DNA of 64,000 nt from Microbacterium forte (GTDB taxonomy: Bacteria; Actinomycetota; Actinomycetes; Actinomycetales; Microbacteriaceae): assembly GCF_031885415.1 (NCBI RefSeq), contig NZ_CP116871.1:620001-684000 (forward strand). The letters run 5' to 3'. Below the pieces are notes generated by a model that was given only the letters and a program-made list of their open reading frames with translations, did no database searches and was not told where the DNA came from. The position numbers were made by a program, and so were the translations under genes. Of this stretch, positions 36,818 through 48,330 are shown piece after piece; the first letter of the stretch is position 1; each line of letters starts with the position of its first letter.

Positions 36818-37247
36818 CTCACGAAACATGTCGGTAATCGCGTTCTGTCCTGACGTCTTCTACCAACCCGCCTGAGACATCGCGTGGACCGTCTTGGTGC
36901 AGCGGCTCCGGCGAGGGGTCTCGGCAGATACTTAGTCTGCGTGTCGGCCCGCACTTGAGCGAACTCGGTCACCGAGCACTGCAACGGCGATACCTGTAAG
37001 GCTAAGCACTGCGTCCAACGACCACGCCCAGGGGTGAGTCTCTGGAGGAATCATGATCACAGCCTGCGTTATCACGGCGTCGCCCGCGCTGACCGGGGGT
37101 GGCTGCTGACTAGGGTGCCCCGCAACCGCGGTCGAACAACGACCATTCACACTTCAGTAGTCGGGAGGACGCGAGGAACGGCTCCGGAGACCCCGTCGCA
37201 ACTTTTCCACTACCTCGGAAGGCGTGCAATTCGTGATGCGCGACAAG
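36818..37247. other. 430 bp without a supported gene
   Basis: A 72-codon minus frame (36,932-37,150) contains one hydrophobic stretch (LDAVLSLTGIAVAVLGD) but has no relatives that I recognise. The leucine dehydrogenase gene ends at the right border, so this is its 3' flank; no clear terminator was seen. Confidence 0.45.
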
Positions 37248-39297
<2,050 letters not shown>

Positions 39298-39301
<4 letters not shown>

Positions 39302-40830
39302 GGGTTATTCCTTCCTTGAGGGTGCTGCATGAGGTCATCCGAGCCAAAAGCGAGTAAGGCGATGGCGTGTTCTGTCACGTCATCCCCTGCGAGGGTTCCG
39401 ACAATCTCTCCCTGCCGCATCACCGCGACGCGGTGCGCGATGCCGATCACTTCCTCCATCTCGGAGGACACGACCAGCACCGCCATTCCTTCTTGAGCGA
39501 CTCGGACTATGAGGTCGTAGATCTGTCGCTTCGCGCCAACGTCCACCCCACGGGTGGGTTCATCGATGATCAACAGGCGCGGCTGGGTCAGAAGCGATTT
39601 CGCGAACATCGTCTTCTGCTGGTTTCCGCCAGAAAGAAGCCCGACGGGGTCCATAGCGTTGCGCATGCGGACGTCCACTTCGGCGAGCCGCTCAGATACA
39701 GCCGCCCGCTCATGTCCGGTCCGGACGAACCCGCCTCTGCTGAACTTCTTCAGCGACGCCAACGACACATTGTCCGAGATCGAGAAGCTGAGAAACAGGC
39801 CCTCGAGTTTTCGGGACTCTGGAAGCAGTGCGATTCCCCGTTCAACAGACCGCCACGGCTTCCGGCGGAGGTACGGCGACCCGTCGAGGAGCACCGTGCC
39901 GGATGTCGATCGATCAGCGCCGAAGAGTGCACGGACGACTTCAGTGCGCCCTGATCCCACGAGTCCCGTAAGGGCGACAATCTCTCCAGGGGAAACCTGC
40001 AGGGAGACATCGTGAAAACCGCGACCGCTGAGACCGGACGCGTCCAGCATCGGCCGGCCGCCGCCTTCCGGGTATTGCTTTGGCGGGAAGGCCGCAGCCA
40101 AGGGTCGACCGATCATGCTCTCGATGAGGGTCTGGGGGCTTTCTACAGCGGCTGGTCCCGAGCGAATGACTCGACCATCGCGGAGAACCGTGATGTCGTC
40201 GGCGATGTCGAGCACCTCTTCGAGGAAGTGCGACACGTAGACGATCGTGGCACCGGCATCTCTCAGTTGCTTCACGATGCGGCGTAACGCGAACGCCTCG
40301 TGCGTCGCCAGTCTGGCGGTGGGTTCGTCCATTACGATCAGCGATGATCCCCGCGCGAGCGCGCGCAGGATTTCGACCTTTTGCTGGTCAGCAATGGACA
40401 GGTCGCCGACGTAGGCAAAAGGGTCGACGAAGATGCCGCTATCTTCGGTGAGCGTCGCGTAGCGAGACCGCAACGCTCGGGTCCGCACGAAAGGACCGAT
40501 ATGCGGCTCGGTACCGAGGTAGACGTTCTCGATGACAGAGCGGGTGGGAACGAGTGCGAGTTCCTGAGCGACGATCGTAATGCCGTGCCGCAGTGCGTCT
40601 CGGGGCGTGGAGAACGAGACGCGGACTCCATCGATCTCGATGGTTCCTTGGTCCTCGCCGTGAACGCCTGCGATCACCTTGCCGAGGGTGGACTTGCCCG
40701 CGCCGTTTTCTCCGACCAACGCATGTACCGTTCCTCGCCGGATGGTGACGGCGATGTCACGAAGTGCGTGAACGCCATCAAACGACTTGGCGATGTTCGT
40801 GAGGTTAAGGAACGGCGCGGGCGTAGTCAT
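39298..40830 (-). CDS. ABC transporter ATP-binding protein, RbsA type (two ATPase domains)
   Basis: 510 residues with tandem ATPase domains. First: Walker A GENGAGKSTLGK, Walker B LIVMDEPTARL, signature LSIADQQKVEILRAL (non-canonical). Second: Walker A replaced by GLVGSGRTEVVRAL (no GK[ST]), signature LSGGNQQKTMFAKSLL, Walker B LLIIDEPTRGVD. This asymmetry is normal for the RbsA/MglA family. Four bases after the binding-protein gene. Confidence 0.93.
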
Positions 40831-40834
40831 TTCC

Positions 40835-41848
40835 TCAGCCCTTCCACTGCGCGGTGAAGTCGTCGACGTTGTCGGACGTGATCAGTCCGGCGCCGGGGAG
40901 GTCCTCGACCGCGTCGATGCCACCGGTCTTCTTGGAGTCGCGGATTGCTGCGACCATTGCTTCGATCGCGAAGCGTCCCTCATCGGCGGGAGCGAGGGCG
41001 ATCGTTCCGAACCACGTGCCGTCCTTGATGCCGGCGATGGCGGGCTCCGAGCCACCGACACCGATGAGCTTGACCGAGAACATGCCGGCGTCAGCGAGCG
41101 CCAGCTGCGCTCCCTTGACCTGCTGGTCCCCGCTGCCCACCAGCACATCGAACTCCGGGGTCGCCTGAATCACGTCCTGAGTCGCTTTGAGCGGCTCGTC
41201 GGTGCCAAGGAATCCGCCCTCGGGCTCCGCCACGATCTCCACGTTCTTCGCATCGGCGACCGACGAGTCGAAGCCCGCCCGCACAGCATTGTCGAATGCT
41301 GTGCCCTTGAGGCCGAACATGTAGACGACCCGGCACGGATCAATGTCGGCGCACGCATCGACGGTCAATTGACCCAGTCGTTCGCCGGTGATCTCCGGCG
41401 GCGACAGTACAGACGCGGCCACGCCGTCAACCTGGGGATCCGCCGTGTCGAACTTGTCGCCGACGACCTGGTTGAGAACGACGACCTCGAGACCTGCGTC
41501 CAGGGCTTCCTGGACGGCGGGGACCATGCCAGCCCCATCGAGTGCGGTCAGGATCACGCCCTGGTACTGCCCGGACGAGATGACGTCCTGGATCTGATTG
41601 GCCTGAACTGCGGCGTCGAACTTCGCATCGAAGTCCGTGATCTTCACGTTCTCCTCATCGGCGTAATCCGTCATCGCGTCGCGGGCTGAAGCCATGTAAG
41701 TGTTCGCCGCGCTCACGTTGAGGAAGGCGACGCGAACCTGCTCCTCTCCGCCAACCTCGGGCGCATTTGCTGAACAGGCAGTGAGGGCGATGAGAAGGGG
41801 AACCGCGGCTGCGGAAACCCACCTCATCCTCTTCTTCGAAAACGACAT
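40835..41848 (-). CDS. ABC transporter substrate-binding lipoprotein, RbsB type
   Basis: 337 residues. Lipoprotein signal with lipobox LIALTACSAN near residue 25, then the type 1 periplasmic fold: VRVAFLNVSAANTYMASAR, GVILTALDGAGMVPAVQEAL, and GVGGSEPAIAGIKDGTWFGT in the C-lobe. ATG 41848 has GAGGAG at good distance; two in-frame codons upstream (41851, 41854) are alternatives. First gene of the importer-dehydrogenase operon. The ligand is not predictable; nearby enzymes suggest a hydantoin- or amino-acid-like compound. Confidence 0.88.
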   Translation of the reverse strand: MSFSKKRMRWVSAAAVPLLIALTACSANAPEVGGEEQVRVAFLNVSAANTYMASARDAMTDYADEENVKITDFDAKFDAAVQANQIQDVISSGQYQGVILTALDGAGMVPAVQEALDAGLEVVVLNQVVGDKFDTADPQVDGVAASVLSPPEITGERLGQLTVDACADIDPCRVVYMFGLKGTAFDNAVRAGFDSSVADAKNVEIVAEPEGGFLGTDEPLKATQDVIQATPEFDVLVGSGDQQVKGAQLALADAGMFSVKLIGVGGSEPAIAGIKDGTWFGTIALAPADEGRFAIEAMVAAIRDSKKTGGIDAVEDLPGAGLITSDNVDDFTAQWKG

Positions 41849-41977
41849 CATCACTCCTCGGGTGCGGTGCGGGATCGGGATACCCCGCGTGAGGAGGAGA
41901 TTACGAGTGCCTAGACGCGCAACACAGGGGCTGCATGCTCAGTTCTCGCGGAGACCCAGTGCTAAGTGCACAACGTG

Positions 41978-43558
41978 CTAGAAGGAGTCGAGTCTGATGA
42001 TGCGACACGCCAGCTGAACAGCTAGGCGCTGATCCGGGTCGGTCAGGTCGGCGACGAGCAGTTCCTGCACACGCGTGAGCCGGTTCATCACGGTGTTGCG
42101 GTGAAGGCCCAGGGACTCCGCCGTCAGCGTCGGTGAAGACTGAGAATCCAAGTAGCTCTCCAGTGTCTCCATCAGGACTCCGTGGGCATCGGCGTCGAGG
42201 ATGGGTTTCAGAAGAGTACGCGCATATTCGGCGAACTCCTTCGACGAGTACCAGCCGAACAGGATCTGCTGCACCCCAAGTTCATCGATATGTTGCACAG
42301 TGACTCGATCGCCACCGGTTTGCGCGATAGTGGCGGCTTCGTGCGCTTCAGCGAGGCTTCGACGCAACCCTGCGAGGCCGACATACGGTCGCCCGATCCC
42401 GGCGGCGACCTTCATGTCCTCGTGTTCAGCAGCGATGGCAAGCAGGGCTCGACGCACACCAGAGATCAGTTTCGAGCGCTGGCCGGCTGCCGGTTCCCGA
42501 TCGGAGAAACCCCAGAGAGTCCACCCATCTGCACGTTCGATGATGGCTCCATCGATACCGTTGCGGGTGAGCGCTGTTTTGAGCTCATCAGTGCGCGCGA
42601 GCACAAGGAGCTCGTTACCCGATTCCATCGATTGGACATGGACGGCTGAGCACCACCCCTCGACCTTCCATCCCAGAACGCCGATCTGTCGCAGCACAGA
42701 GGGCTCCGTCCCGTCCGAGGCGATCACCGCGTTCAGGGCGCCCAGTCTCACGCGAGCGTCTCTCTCCTGGGCGAGGCGGTCGGAAAGAAGAGTCGCGACG
42801 AGGAACTGGCTTGCGATCTTGAGGATACTTTCTGCCCCTCGTCGCCAGGACGCCGTTGGACTGTCGCGCTCGGCGACGAGCCAGAAGCTTGGCGCCTCGT
42901 TGATGGCGAGGACGACGGGGTGTATCGCTCGTGCGGTCTGTCCCAGGAATTGGATCGTGTAGACCGGGATGCGGTCTTTCGCGACAAGGGCAGGTTCGAT
43001 CGCTAGGCCGAGCACTGTCCGACCCTCAAGTCCGACTAGAGCCGTTGTCGCATCCAGGATCGAGTCGACGACGCGGAGCATCCCTGACGCGCCTTCCCGA
43101 GGGTTCACTCGACTGAGGGCTGTGACCGCATCAACGATGAGCGCAGCGAGGACGCGGTCGGGTTCGGTGATGATCTCCCTGAGGGAATCGACAATGATGA
43201 ATGTGTCGAGGTCCGTCTCGACGAGTGGGATCCCCAAGCGGTTAGCGAGCCTCCGCGGGGCAAGGCCGATGTCTAACCCGGGGTTAGTGACGACGACCAT
43301 GGACGCGGACGCCTCCGATGCCCATCGGAGAACGAGATCGAGGAAGTAGGTGTCCGTTCGGATACGAGAACCATCGATCACCACCGCAGCACCCGTCCGA
43401 ATCAGAAAGACAGCTGTACCTTGAGGCGCGATTTGAACGTCGAGGACGCTCAGATCGACACCGGCCTCGCCGGCCAGTAGCGTCGCCTGGCTCAGCAGCG
43501 GCAGCGCAAGGAGCTGGCGCACGGTGACGTTCTCAGAGGTGCGGGGATCCTTCATCAT
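41978..43558 (-). CDS. PucR family transcriptional regulator
   Basis: 526 residues: N-terminal PucR domain (VTVRQLLALPLL and following), a central GGDEF-like/CdaR region, and the C-terminal PucR helix-turn-helix: LESYLDSQSSPTLTAESL, LHRNTVMNRLTRVQELL and the end RLAVQLACRIIRL. Family members regulate purine, allantoin, sugar-diacid or amino-acid use. Located between the importer operon and the dipeptidase-HyuA-DUF917 operon, all minus, so it probably controls both. Confidence 0.88.
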   Translation of the reverse strand: MMKDPRTSENVTVRQLLALPLLSQATLLAGEAGVDLSVLDVQIAPQGTAVFLIRTGAAVVIDGSRIRTDTYFLDLVLRWASEASASMVVVTNPGLDIGLAPRRLANRLGIPLVETDLDTFIIVDSLREIITEPDRVLAALIVDAVTALSRVNPREGASGMLRVVDSILDATTALVGLEGRTVLGLAIEPALVAKDRIPVYTIQFLGQTARAIHPVVLAINEAPSFWLVAERDSPTASWRRGAESILKIASQFLVATLLSDRLAQERDARVRLGALNAVIASDGTEPSVLRQIGVLGWKVEGWCSAVHVQSMESGNELLVLARTDELKTALTRNGIDGAIIERADGWTLWGFSDREPAAGQRSKLISGVRRALLAIAAEHEDMKVAAGIGRPYVGLAGLRRSLAEAHEAATIAQTGGDRVTVQHIDELGVQQILFGWYSSKEFAEYARTLLKPILDADAHGVLMETLESYLDSQSSPTLTAESLGLHRNTVMNRLTRVQELLVADLTDPDQRLAVQLACRIIRLDSF

Positions 43559-43577
43559 GGCCGGATTCTCCCACGGG

Positions 43578-44588
43578 CTAGGGCAAGGCGGTCCTCATGA
43601 ATGAGGCGAGGTTCTCCCCCGCGACCGCCGTCGCTACGTTCGTACCGACCCGCTGGGTCAGTCGCGGGACGAACGACGCAAAGTCCGCAGGCCGGCTCAA
43701 GCCATCCACCCACGGCAGGTCGTCGATGGGCACAAGCAGCCCGCTGAGTATGGGGTCCACGATCTTCGCAACGTCCAGCAGGAAGTCGGTGCCCATCCCG
43801 ACTTGCGACGAACCGAGTACCGCGACTGCATGTTCGATGTGATCGAGATACGAGTCGACATCTGGTCGATCCGAGAGGAACGGACCAAAGGCATTCAGGC
43901 ACAGGAGAGCCTGCTTGTCCTTCATCACTTGGAGCTGGTCGTCCTGGAGGTTGCGCGGATGGGGCTGGAGGTTGGCGCAGGAGGAGTGCGATGCGATGAA
44001 TGGCTTCTGAGCGATGTCAGCGAAATGGTCGAACCCCGCCCTCGATAGATGTGAGACGTCGACCACCATCCCCCTCTCTTCCATGAGAGCGATGGCCGAG
44101 ACGCCGAGCGCGGTGAGCCGACCCCCGGTGTCCGATTCGCCGACGCCATCCGCCATCATCGTTCGGCGGTTCCAGGACAGCGAAGCCATTCGCACCCCGG
44201 ACCTGTAGAAGGTGTCAATGAGTTCCAAACCTGACCCGATCGGTTCGGCACCTTCCAGCGCCAGGATCAAGGCGATCTTGCCCGAGGTAAGGGCCTCGTC
44301 CAACTCGCTCTTCGTCCGCACGAGAAGAACGTCTTCGGCGTGCTCATCCGCGAGGCGGTACGCCTCCTCGAGCAGAACCATCGCCCGCCGAAGTGCGCCC
44401 TCTCCAACAAACTGTTCCTCCGTGCAGATGGGTAGCACCTGGAGCCGGACGCCGCCGGCCCGCAGCTGGGGCAGGAATTCCGCACCGAACGGATCTGGAT
44501 GGCCGCGCTCTCGCATGTGTCGCACTGCGAGAAGGAGGTCATTGTGAGCGTCCGCGATGATCGACCCCCCAGCGATCGGCTCGGTCAT
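43578..44588 (-). CDS. M19 membrane-dipeptidase-family metallohydrolase
   Basis: 336 residues. Zinc-binding amidohydrolase fold: DAHNDLLLAV (first His-x-Asp), MVVDVSHLSRAGFDHF, IASHSSCANLQPHPRNLQDD, and the aspartate in VGMGTDFLLD. M19 enzymes cleave dipeptides, including those with a D-residue at the C-terminus. ATG 44588 overlaps the stop of the hydantoinase gene (ATGA). Its place here suggests action on an N-carbamoyl or dipeptide-like intermediate. Confidence 0.87.
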   Translation of the reverse strand: MTEPIAGGSIIADAHNDLLLAVRHMRERGHPDPFGAEFLPQLRAGGVRLQVLPICTEEQFVGEGALRRAMVLLEEAYRLADEHAEDVLLVRTKSELDEALTSGKIALILALEGAEPIGSGLELIDTFYRSGVRMASLSWNRRTMMADGVGESDTGGRLTALGVSAIALMEERGMVVDVSHLSRAGFDHFADIAQKPFIASHSSCANLQPHPRNLQDDQLQVMKDKQALLCLNAFGPFLSDRPDVDSYLDHIEHAVAVLGSSQVGMGTDFLLDVAKIVDPILSGLLVPIDDLPWVDGLSRPADFASFVPRLTQRVGTNVATAVAGENLASFMRTALP

Positions 44589-46141
44589 CGCAGCAACGGT
44601 CCTGCCGCCTTCACCTGGACACGGCATGCCTCACCGGGAACGTAGGTCAGGGGCACCTCATTGATGGATGTCACACGTACCGCTGCGGGATCGGCGCCTG
44701 CGCGCACGGCCGCGTCGACCGCTGCCCACCGGGCTTCTTCGAGGCTGGATTCGCGGCCCTGTTCGCCGTAACGGTAGACCTGGTCGATGCTCCCGGATGC
44801 CTCCGCGATCGCCGCACCGTATGCGTTTGCGACCGCGTGGTTGGGAGGACGCACCACTTCGCTCACCCCGGCAACCTCGTCGGGAACGAGATGTGATCCG
44901 CCGCCGACAGCGATGAGAGGAAGAACGTGCTTGCTCGCTTTCATCCGTTCAACCATGATCTCGATCTGGCTGTCGACCCATGCCAGCGCCTGACGAACCG
45001 TGTCCTCGGACACCGACTCCACGAGGGCCGGGTCGCCGAATCCTTGGAGCCTGCCTCCGCGCACAGAGATATCGGACAAAGTCAGAGTGGAGCCGCCGCG
45101 CACGCGAGCATCTGTGGACACTCGGTAGCCGACGGAATCAGGTCCCACCGTGACACCATCTGGGGTCTCGCCAATGAGGGAGCCGCCGCCCAGTCCGATC
45201 GAAATCAGGTCAGGCATACGGAAGTTGGTGCGCACACCTCCGACCTCGATGGCGGACGCGGATTCTCGGGGAAAGCCATCGACGAGGATCCCGACATCGG
45301 CCGACGTACCGCCGACATCGATCACCATCGCGTCGCTCAGCTGCGCCAGCGAGGACGCACCTCGCATCGAGTTCGTGGGCCCCGACCCGAGGGAGAGAAC
45401 AGGCAGTTGCACCGCTTCCTCCGCCGACATCAGTGTTCCGTCGTTCTGCGTCAGGAATGACTCGACGTCGAGGGAGTTCTGTGTCAAAGCTGCGTCGAAG
45501 CCGCGGACAACCCCACGAGCAACGCCGAGAAGTGACGCATTGAGGATCGTGGCGTTTTCTCGTTCGAGGAGTCCCAGCGCCCCCACGCGATGGCTGAGGC
45601 TGACCGCGAAGTTCGGGCCGAGCTCCTCGAAGATGATCTCAGCCGCGCGGAGCTCATGATCGTGGCTTGCCGGAGAGAACGGGGCTGAGATGGCGATGGC
45701 TTCGACGACTCCTGCGATCTCCCCCGCAAACGCGCGCACCGCGTTCTCGTCGAGGGGAGAGATCTCCGAGCCGTCGTAATTGTTCCCGCCTCGAATGATC
45801 GAGACCGGCCCCATGATCGCTGCGAGGAGGTCCGCCGGCCAAGCTGCTCCGGGCCGCACGCCAACAGTCGCTGGAGCTGCCAGGCGGAGGGTGCCCACCC
45901 GCTGCAAGGACCGACGTTGAATGACGGCGTTCGCGGGGTGAGTCGTGCCGAGCATGGCCTGACCGATCCGGTCCTTTTCAACTCCGACGAGGACCTGCTC
46001 CAGCGCAGCGCGGATTCCGTCGAAGGGGTCCGGGGTCGTGGCTGCCTTGGTTGCTGCGACGACCGTCCCTTGGTTGTCGACGACGACCGCGTCTGTGTTC
46101 GTGCCGCCCACGTCGATTCCGATACGAAGGTCCTTGATCAC
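44585..46141 (-). CDS. Hydantoinase/oxoprolinase family protein (HyuA-like)
   Basis: 518 residues. N-terminal actin-like ATPase segment LRIGIDVGGTNTDAVVVD, then TTHPANAVIQR and IDVGGTSADVGILVDG, the phosphate loops of the Hydant_A fold, and ISIGLGGGSLIG. ATP-dependent opening of hydantoin or 5-oxoproline rings is the known family reaction. Shorter than the ~680-residue HyuA of N-methylhydantoinase; this form usually pairs with a DUF917 protein, which precedes it here with an ATGA overlap. Confidence 0.88.
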   Translation of the reverse strand: MIKDLRIGIDVGGTNTDAVVVDNQGTVVAATKAATTPDPFDGIRAALEQVLVGVEKDRIGQAMLGTTHPANAVIQRRSLQRVGTLRLAAPATVGVRPGAAWPADLLAAIMGPVSIIRGGNNYDGSEISPLDENAVRAFAGEIAGVVEAIAISAPFSPASHDHELRAAEIIFEELGPNFAVSLSHRVGALGLLERENATILNASLLGVARGVVRGFDAALTQNSLDVESFLTQNDGTLMSAEEAVQLPVLSLGSGPTNSMRGASSLAQLSDAMVIDVGGTSADVGILVDGFPRESASAIEVGGVRTNFRMPDLISIGLGGGSLIGETPDGVTVGPDSVGYRVSTDARVRGGSTLTLSDISVRGGRLQGFGDPALVESVSEDTVRQALAWVDSQIEIMVERMKASKHVLPLIAVGGGSHLVPDEVAGVSEVVRPPNHAVANAYGAAIAEASGSIDQVYRYGEQGRESSLEEARWAAVDAAVRAGADPAAVRVTSINEVPLTYVPGEACRVQVKAAGPLLR

Positions 46142-47211
46142 TGTGCTTCTCCCTCGAATGCGATGTACTCAACGTCGTAGCCGAAGGCGCTCGGGCCCAC
46201 GACCTCCATCATTCCTTCGCGCTTCCATTCCGGCGCGCACGGCATCCCGATGACTCTCACCCGCTGGCCATAGGCGAGCTGCTCCGTCGTGATCGGCTCC
46301 GCCGTCTCATGATCGACCATGCAGATCAGGTCGGGCGGGGTGAGGACAGTGACCCCGTCTTCGATAGCGAGCAGCATCTCGTTCTGAATCTCGATTCGCA
46401 TCGTGCTCGACCCGTTGGCGAATGCCTCGATGACGACGGTCCCCCGCGCGAAGCCCGACGTCGTCCGACGGTCGAGATCGACGATCTTCCCCTCGAACAG
46501 CGTTCGCCCCCCGGTGAACGCATACAGGTCTTCCCAAGATCCGGTCCCACCCTGGATCGCCCGAAGAAGCCTCCCGACTTCCGTGGCATAGGTGAGAGAT
46601 CCCTGAATCGCGACGGTTCGAGCGGTTCCCGCCGTCATCGAGTATGAGGCGAACGAGTTCGCAAGACCAAGATTCATCGACGCGTTGCGGATGAGGGTCT
46701 CTGCGATCTGGTTGGTCTTGGACACCACGATGACGGTGTTGCCGTGCTCATCCGCCAGCGCAACGGGGGATGCCGAGATTCCGGCGAGAGTGAATACGGT
46801 CATCTCGATCTGTGGGAAGGCTCGACGCATCCCATCCGCGTCGATGCATGGGAGTCCGAGTTCCGCGGCGACCATGAGCGGCACGAGCGTATTCATCCCC
46901 CCGACCTCGACGGGCAGGATCGCCGCGATCTCCTGTCCCAGGTACGACCCGAGAGCGCGCACGGCGTCCGCGTAGAGCTGGCCGGAGGGGATCTTCTCGA
47001 TGATGACGGTCGGAGCGCCGAGCACCGCGATCGTCACGACCAGCGCGTCCTCGGGAAGCTCGTCCGCGCTGATGAGCTTGATCGGACCGAAGTCATTGAT
47101 CGCCTGATGCGCCATCAGCTTGGCTTGATAAGGATCTCCGCCACCACCATTGCCGAGCAGCGTCGCTCCCAGCGTGAGCGGATCCAGTTCTTCGAGGTCA
47201 ATGAGTCTCAC
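46138..47211 (-). CDS. DUF917 family protein
   Basis: 357 residues. Starts VRLIDLEELDPLTLGATLLG with the family's LGNGGGGDP motif, then ILPVEVGGMNTLVPLMVAAE and CIDADGMRRAFPQIEMTVF. DUF917 proteins occur next to hydantoinase/oxoprolinase genes and are presumed to act with them. GTG 47211 is chosen because GAAGGAAGG lies 7 nt upstream; the open frame to 47,388 is unconserved and crosses the divergent promoter. Confidence 0.87.
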   Translation of the reverse strand: MRLIDLEELDPLTLGATLLGNGGGGDPYQAKLMAHQAINDFGPIKLISADELPEDALVVTIAVLGAPTVIIEKIPSGQLYADAVRALGSYLGQEIAAILPVEVGGMNTLVPLMVAAELGLPCIDADGMRRAFPQIEMTVFTLAGISASPVALADEHGNTVIVVSKTNQIAETLIRNASMNLGLANSFASYSMTAGTARTVAIQGSLTYATEVGRLLRAIQGGTGSWEDLYAFTGGRTLFEGKIVDLDRRTTSGFARGTVVIEAFANGSSTMRIEIQNEMLLAIEDGVTVLTPPDLICMVDHETAEPITTEQLAYGQRVRVIGMPCAPEWKREGMMEVVGPSAFGYDVEYIAFEGEAQ

Positions 47212-47331
47212 AGTTTGCCTTCCTTCGTGATGGGTTGACAGTAAAACCCGATCGATCAAACTCGAATGTGCAGACAGCTTTCTTTTGCCGACCAGGATGT
47301 GCCAAACGCACATCTCGAGGAAGCCGCGGGG
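47212..47331. promoter_or_regulatory. Divergent promoter region DUF917 / OCD-like
   Basis: 120 bp between divergent start codons. A TTGACA hexamer lies at 47233-47238 on the plus strand and could be a -35 box for the OCD-like operon; the -10 is unclear. PucR is the likely regulator by position, but no operator was recognised. Confidence 0.4.
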
Positions 47332-48330
47332 GTGAAAGATGGTGCTGTGCAAGCGACAGACAGTTCTATCCTCATCATTGGGCCTCACGACGTCGAACGA
47401 CTTCTCACTGCAGAAGAGATCATTCAGACGCAGAAAGACTGCTTCATAGCGCTCTCAGCTGGAACATCGCAGCTGGGTGAACGGGTACTGCTCACAGGCG
47501 CAGCCGGCTCCACGGCGTTCTCGTATGCCGCACGCACGACTCCCCACGCTCCCCCCGTGAGTAAGTTCGGCGCAGTAGTGCCCGGCAACAAGGCCAGGGG
47601 CCTGCCGACGGTGTCCGCGATCGTGATCGCCCTGGACGCTGACACCGGCCGCCCCGCTGCAATCATCGACGGAGAGGCTCTCACCAGCCGCCGCACGGTG
47701 GCGGCCTCCATCGTCGCCGCCCGCACGCTTGCAGACCGAAACCCCAAGGTCGCCGTGATTGGCCTCGGAACACAGGGGACGCTCCACGCGTACGCAGCGG
47801 TCGAGCATTTGGGGACCCGAGTCGTGTCTCTCTGGGATCCTCGACCGGCCAAGGCCGCCGCTCTTGCCAGCAAATTGCAGCAGAAATTCAGCGACATCGA
47901 CGTCCGCTCTGAACCCTCGCCCGCTACGGCGGTGAGCGACGCCGACGTCGTCTTCCTCTGCACCAGCAGTTACGAGCCGGTGATCGCCAGCGGCTGGGTC
48001 AAGGCCGGCGCTACCATCATCAGCATCGGAGCCTTCGCCCCAGATCGACGTGAAGTGGCACGAGAGCTGATGGAAGAGGCAAGGCTGATTGTCGACCACC
48101 AGCCGACGGCGGTACGTCAGTGCGGTCAGATCGTCGATGCGGTATCCGCAGGTGTTGTTCGCGCCTCAGACGTCATCGAAATCGGCGCCGTTCTCGCTGG
48201 CCAGGTGGATGCGAAGGATGCCCGGGTCACGGTCTACAGCAGCGTTGGCGTCGGCGTCCAGGATGCCGCCGTCGTCACAGAGCTCCTGCAGCGTGCCGAG
48301 CGCGACCAGCTGCGGAGCATCAACTGGTGA
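47332..48330 (+). CDS. Ornithine cyclodeaminase / mu-crystallin family protein
   Basis: 332 residues. NAD(P)-binding motif VAVIGLGTQGTLHAYA, upstream SKFGAVVPGNKARGLPT and the ALTSRRTVAASIVAARTL segment typical of the family. Members include ornithine cyclodeaminase, ketimine reductases and alanine dehydrogenases; the exact reaction is not predictable. GTG 47332 follows GAGGAAG at about 7 nt; a longer frame starts at 47,266. Its stop overlaps the next gene (GTGA). Confidence 0.85.
   Translation: MKDGAVQATDSSILIIGPHDVERLLTAEEIIQTQKDCFIALSAGTSQLGERVLLTGAAGSTAFSYAARTTPHAPPVSKFGAVVPGNKARGLPTVSAIVIALDADTGRPAAIIDGEALTSRRTVAASIVAARTLADRNPKVAVIGLGTQGTLHAYAAVEHLGTRVVSLWDPRPAKAAALASKLQQKFSDIDVRSEPSPATAVSDADVVFLCTSSYEPVIASGWVKAGATIISIGAFAPDRREVARELMEEARLIVDHQPTAVRQCGQIVDAVSAGVVRASDVIEIGAVLAGQVDAKDARVTVYSSVGVGVQDAAVVTELLQRAERDQLRSINW

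Noticed and set aside
36932..37150. Small minus-strand membrane protein
   Set aside because: One hydrophobic stretch only, no ribosome site and no context; the evidence is too weak to list as a gene.
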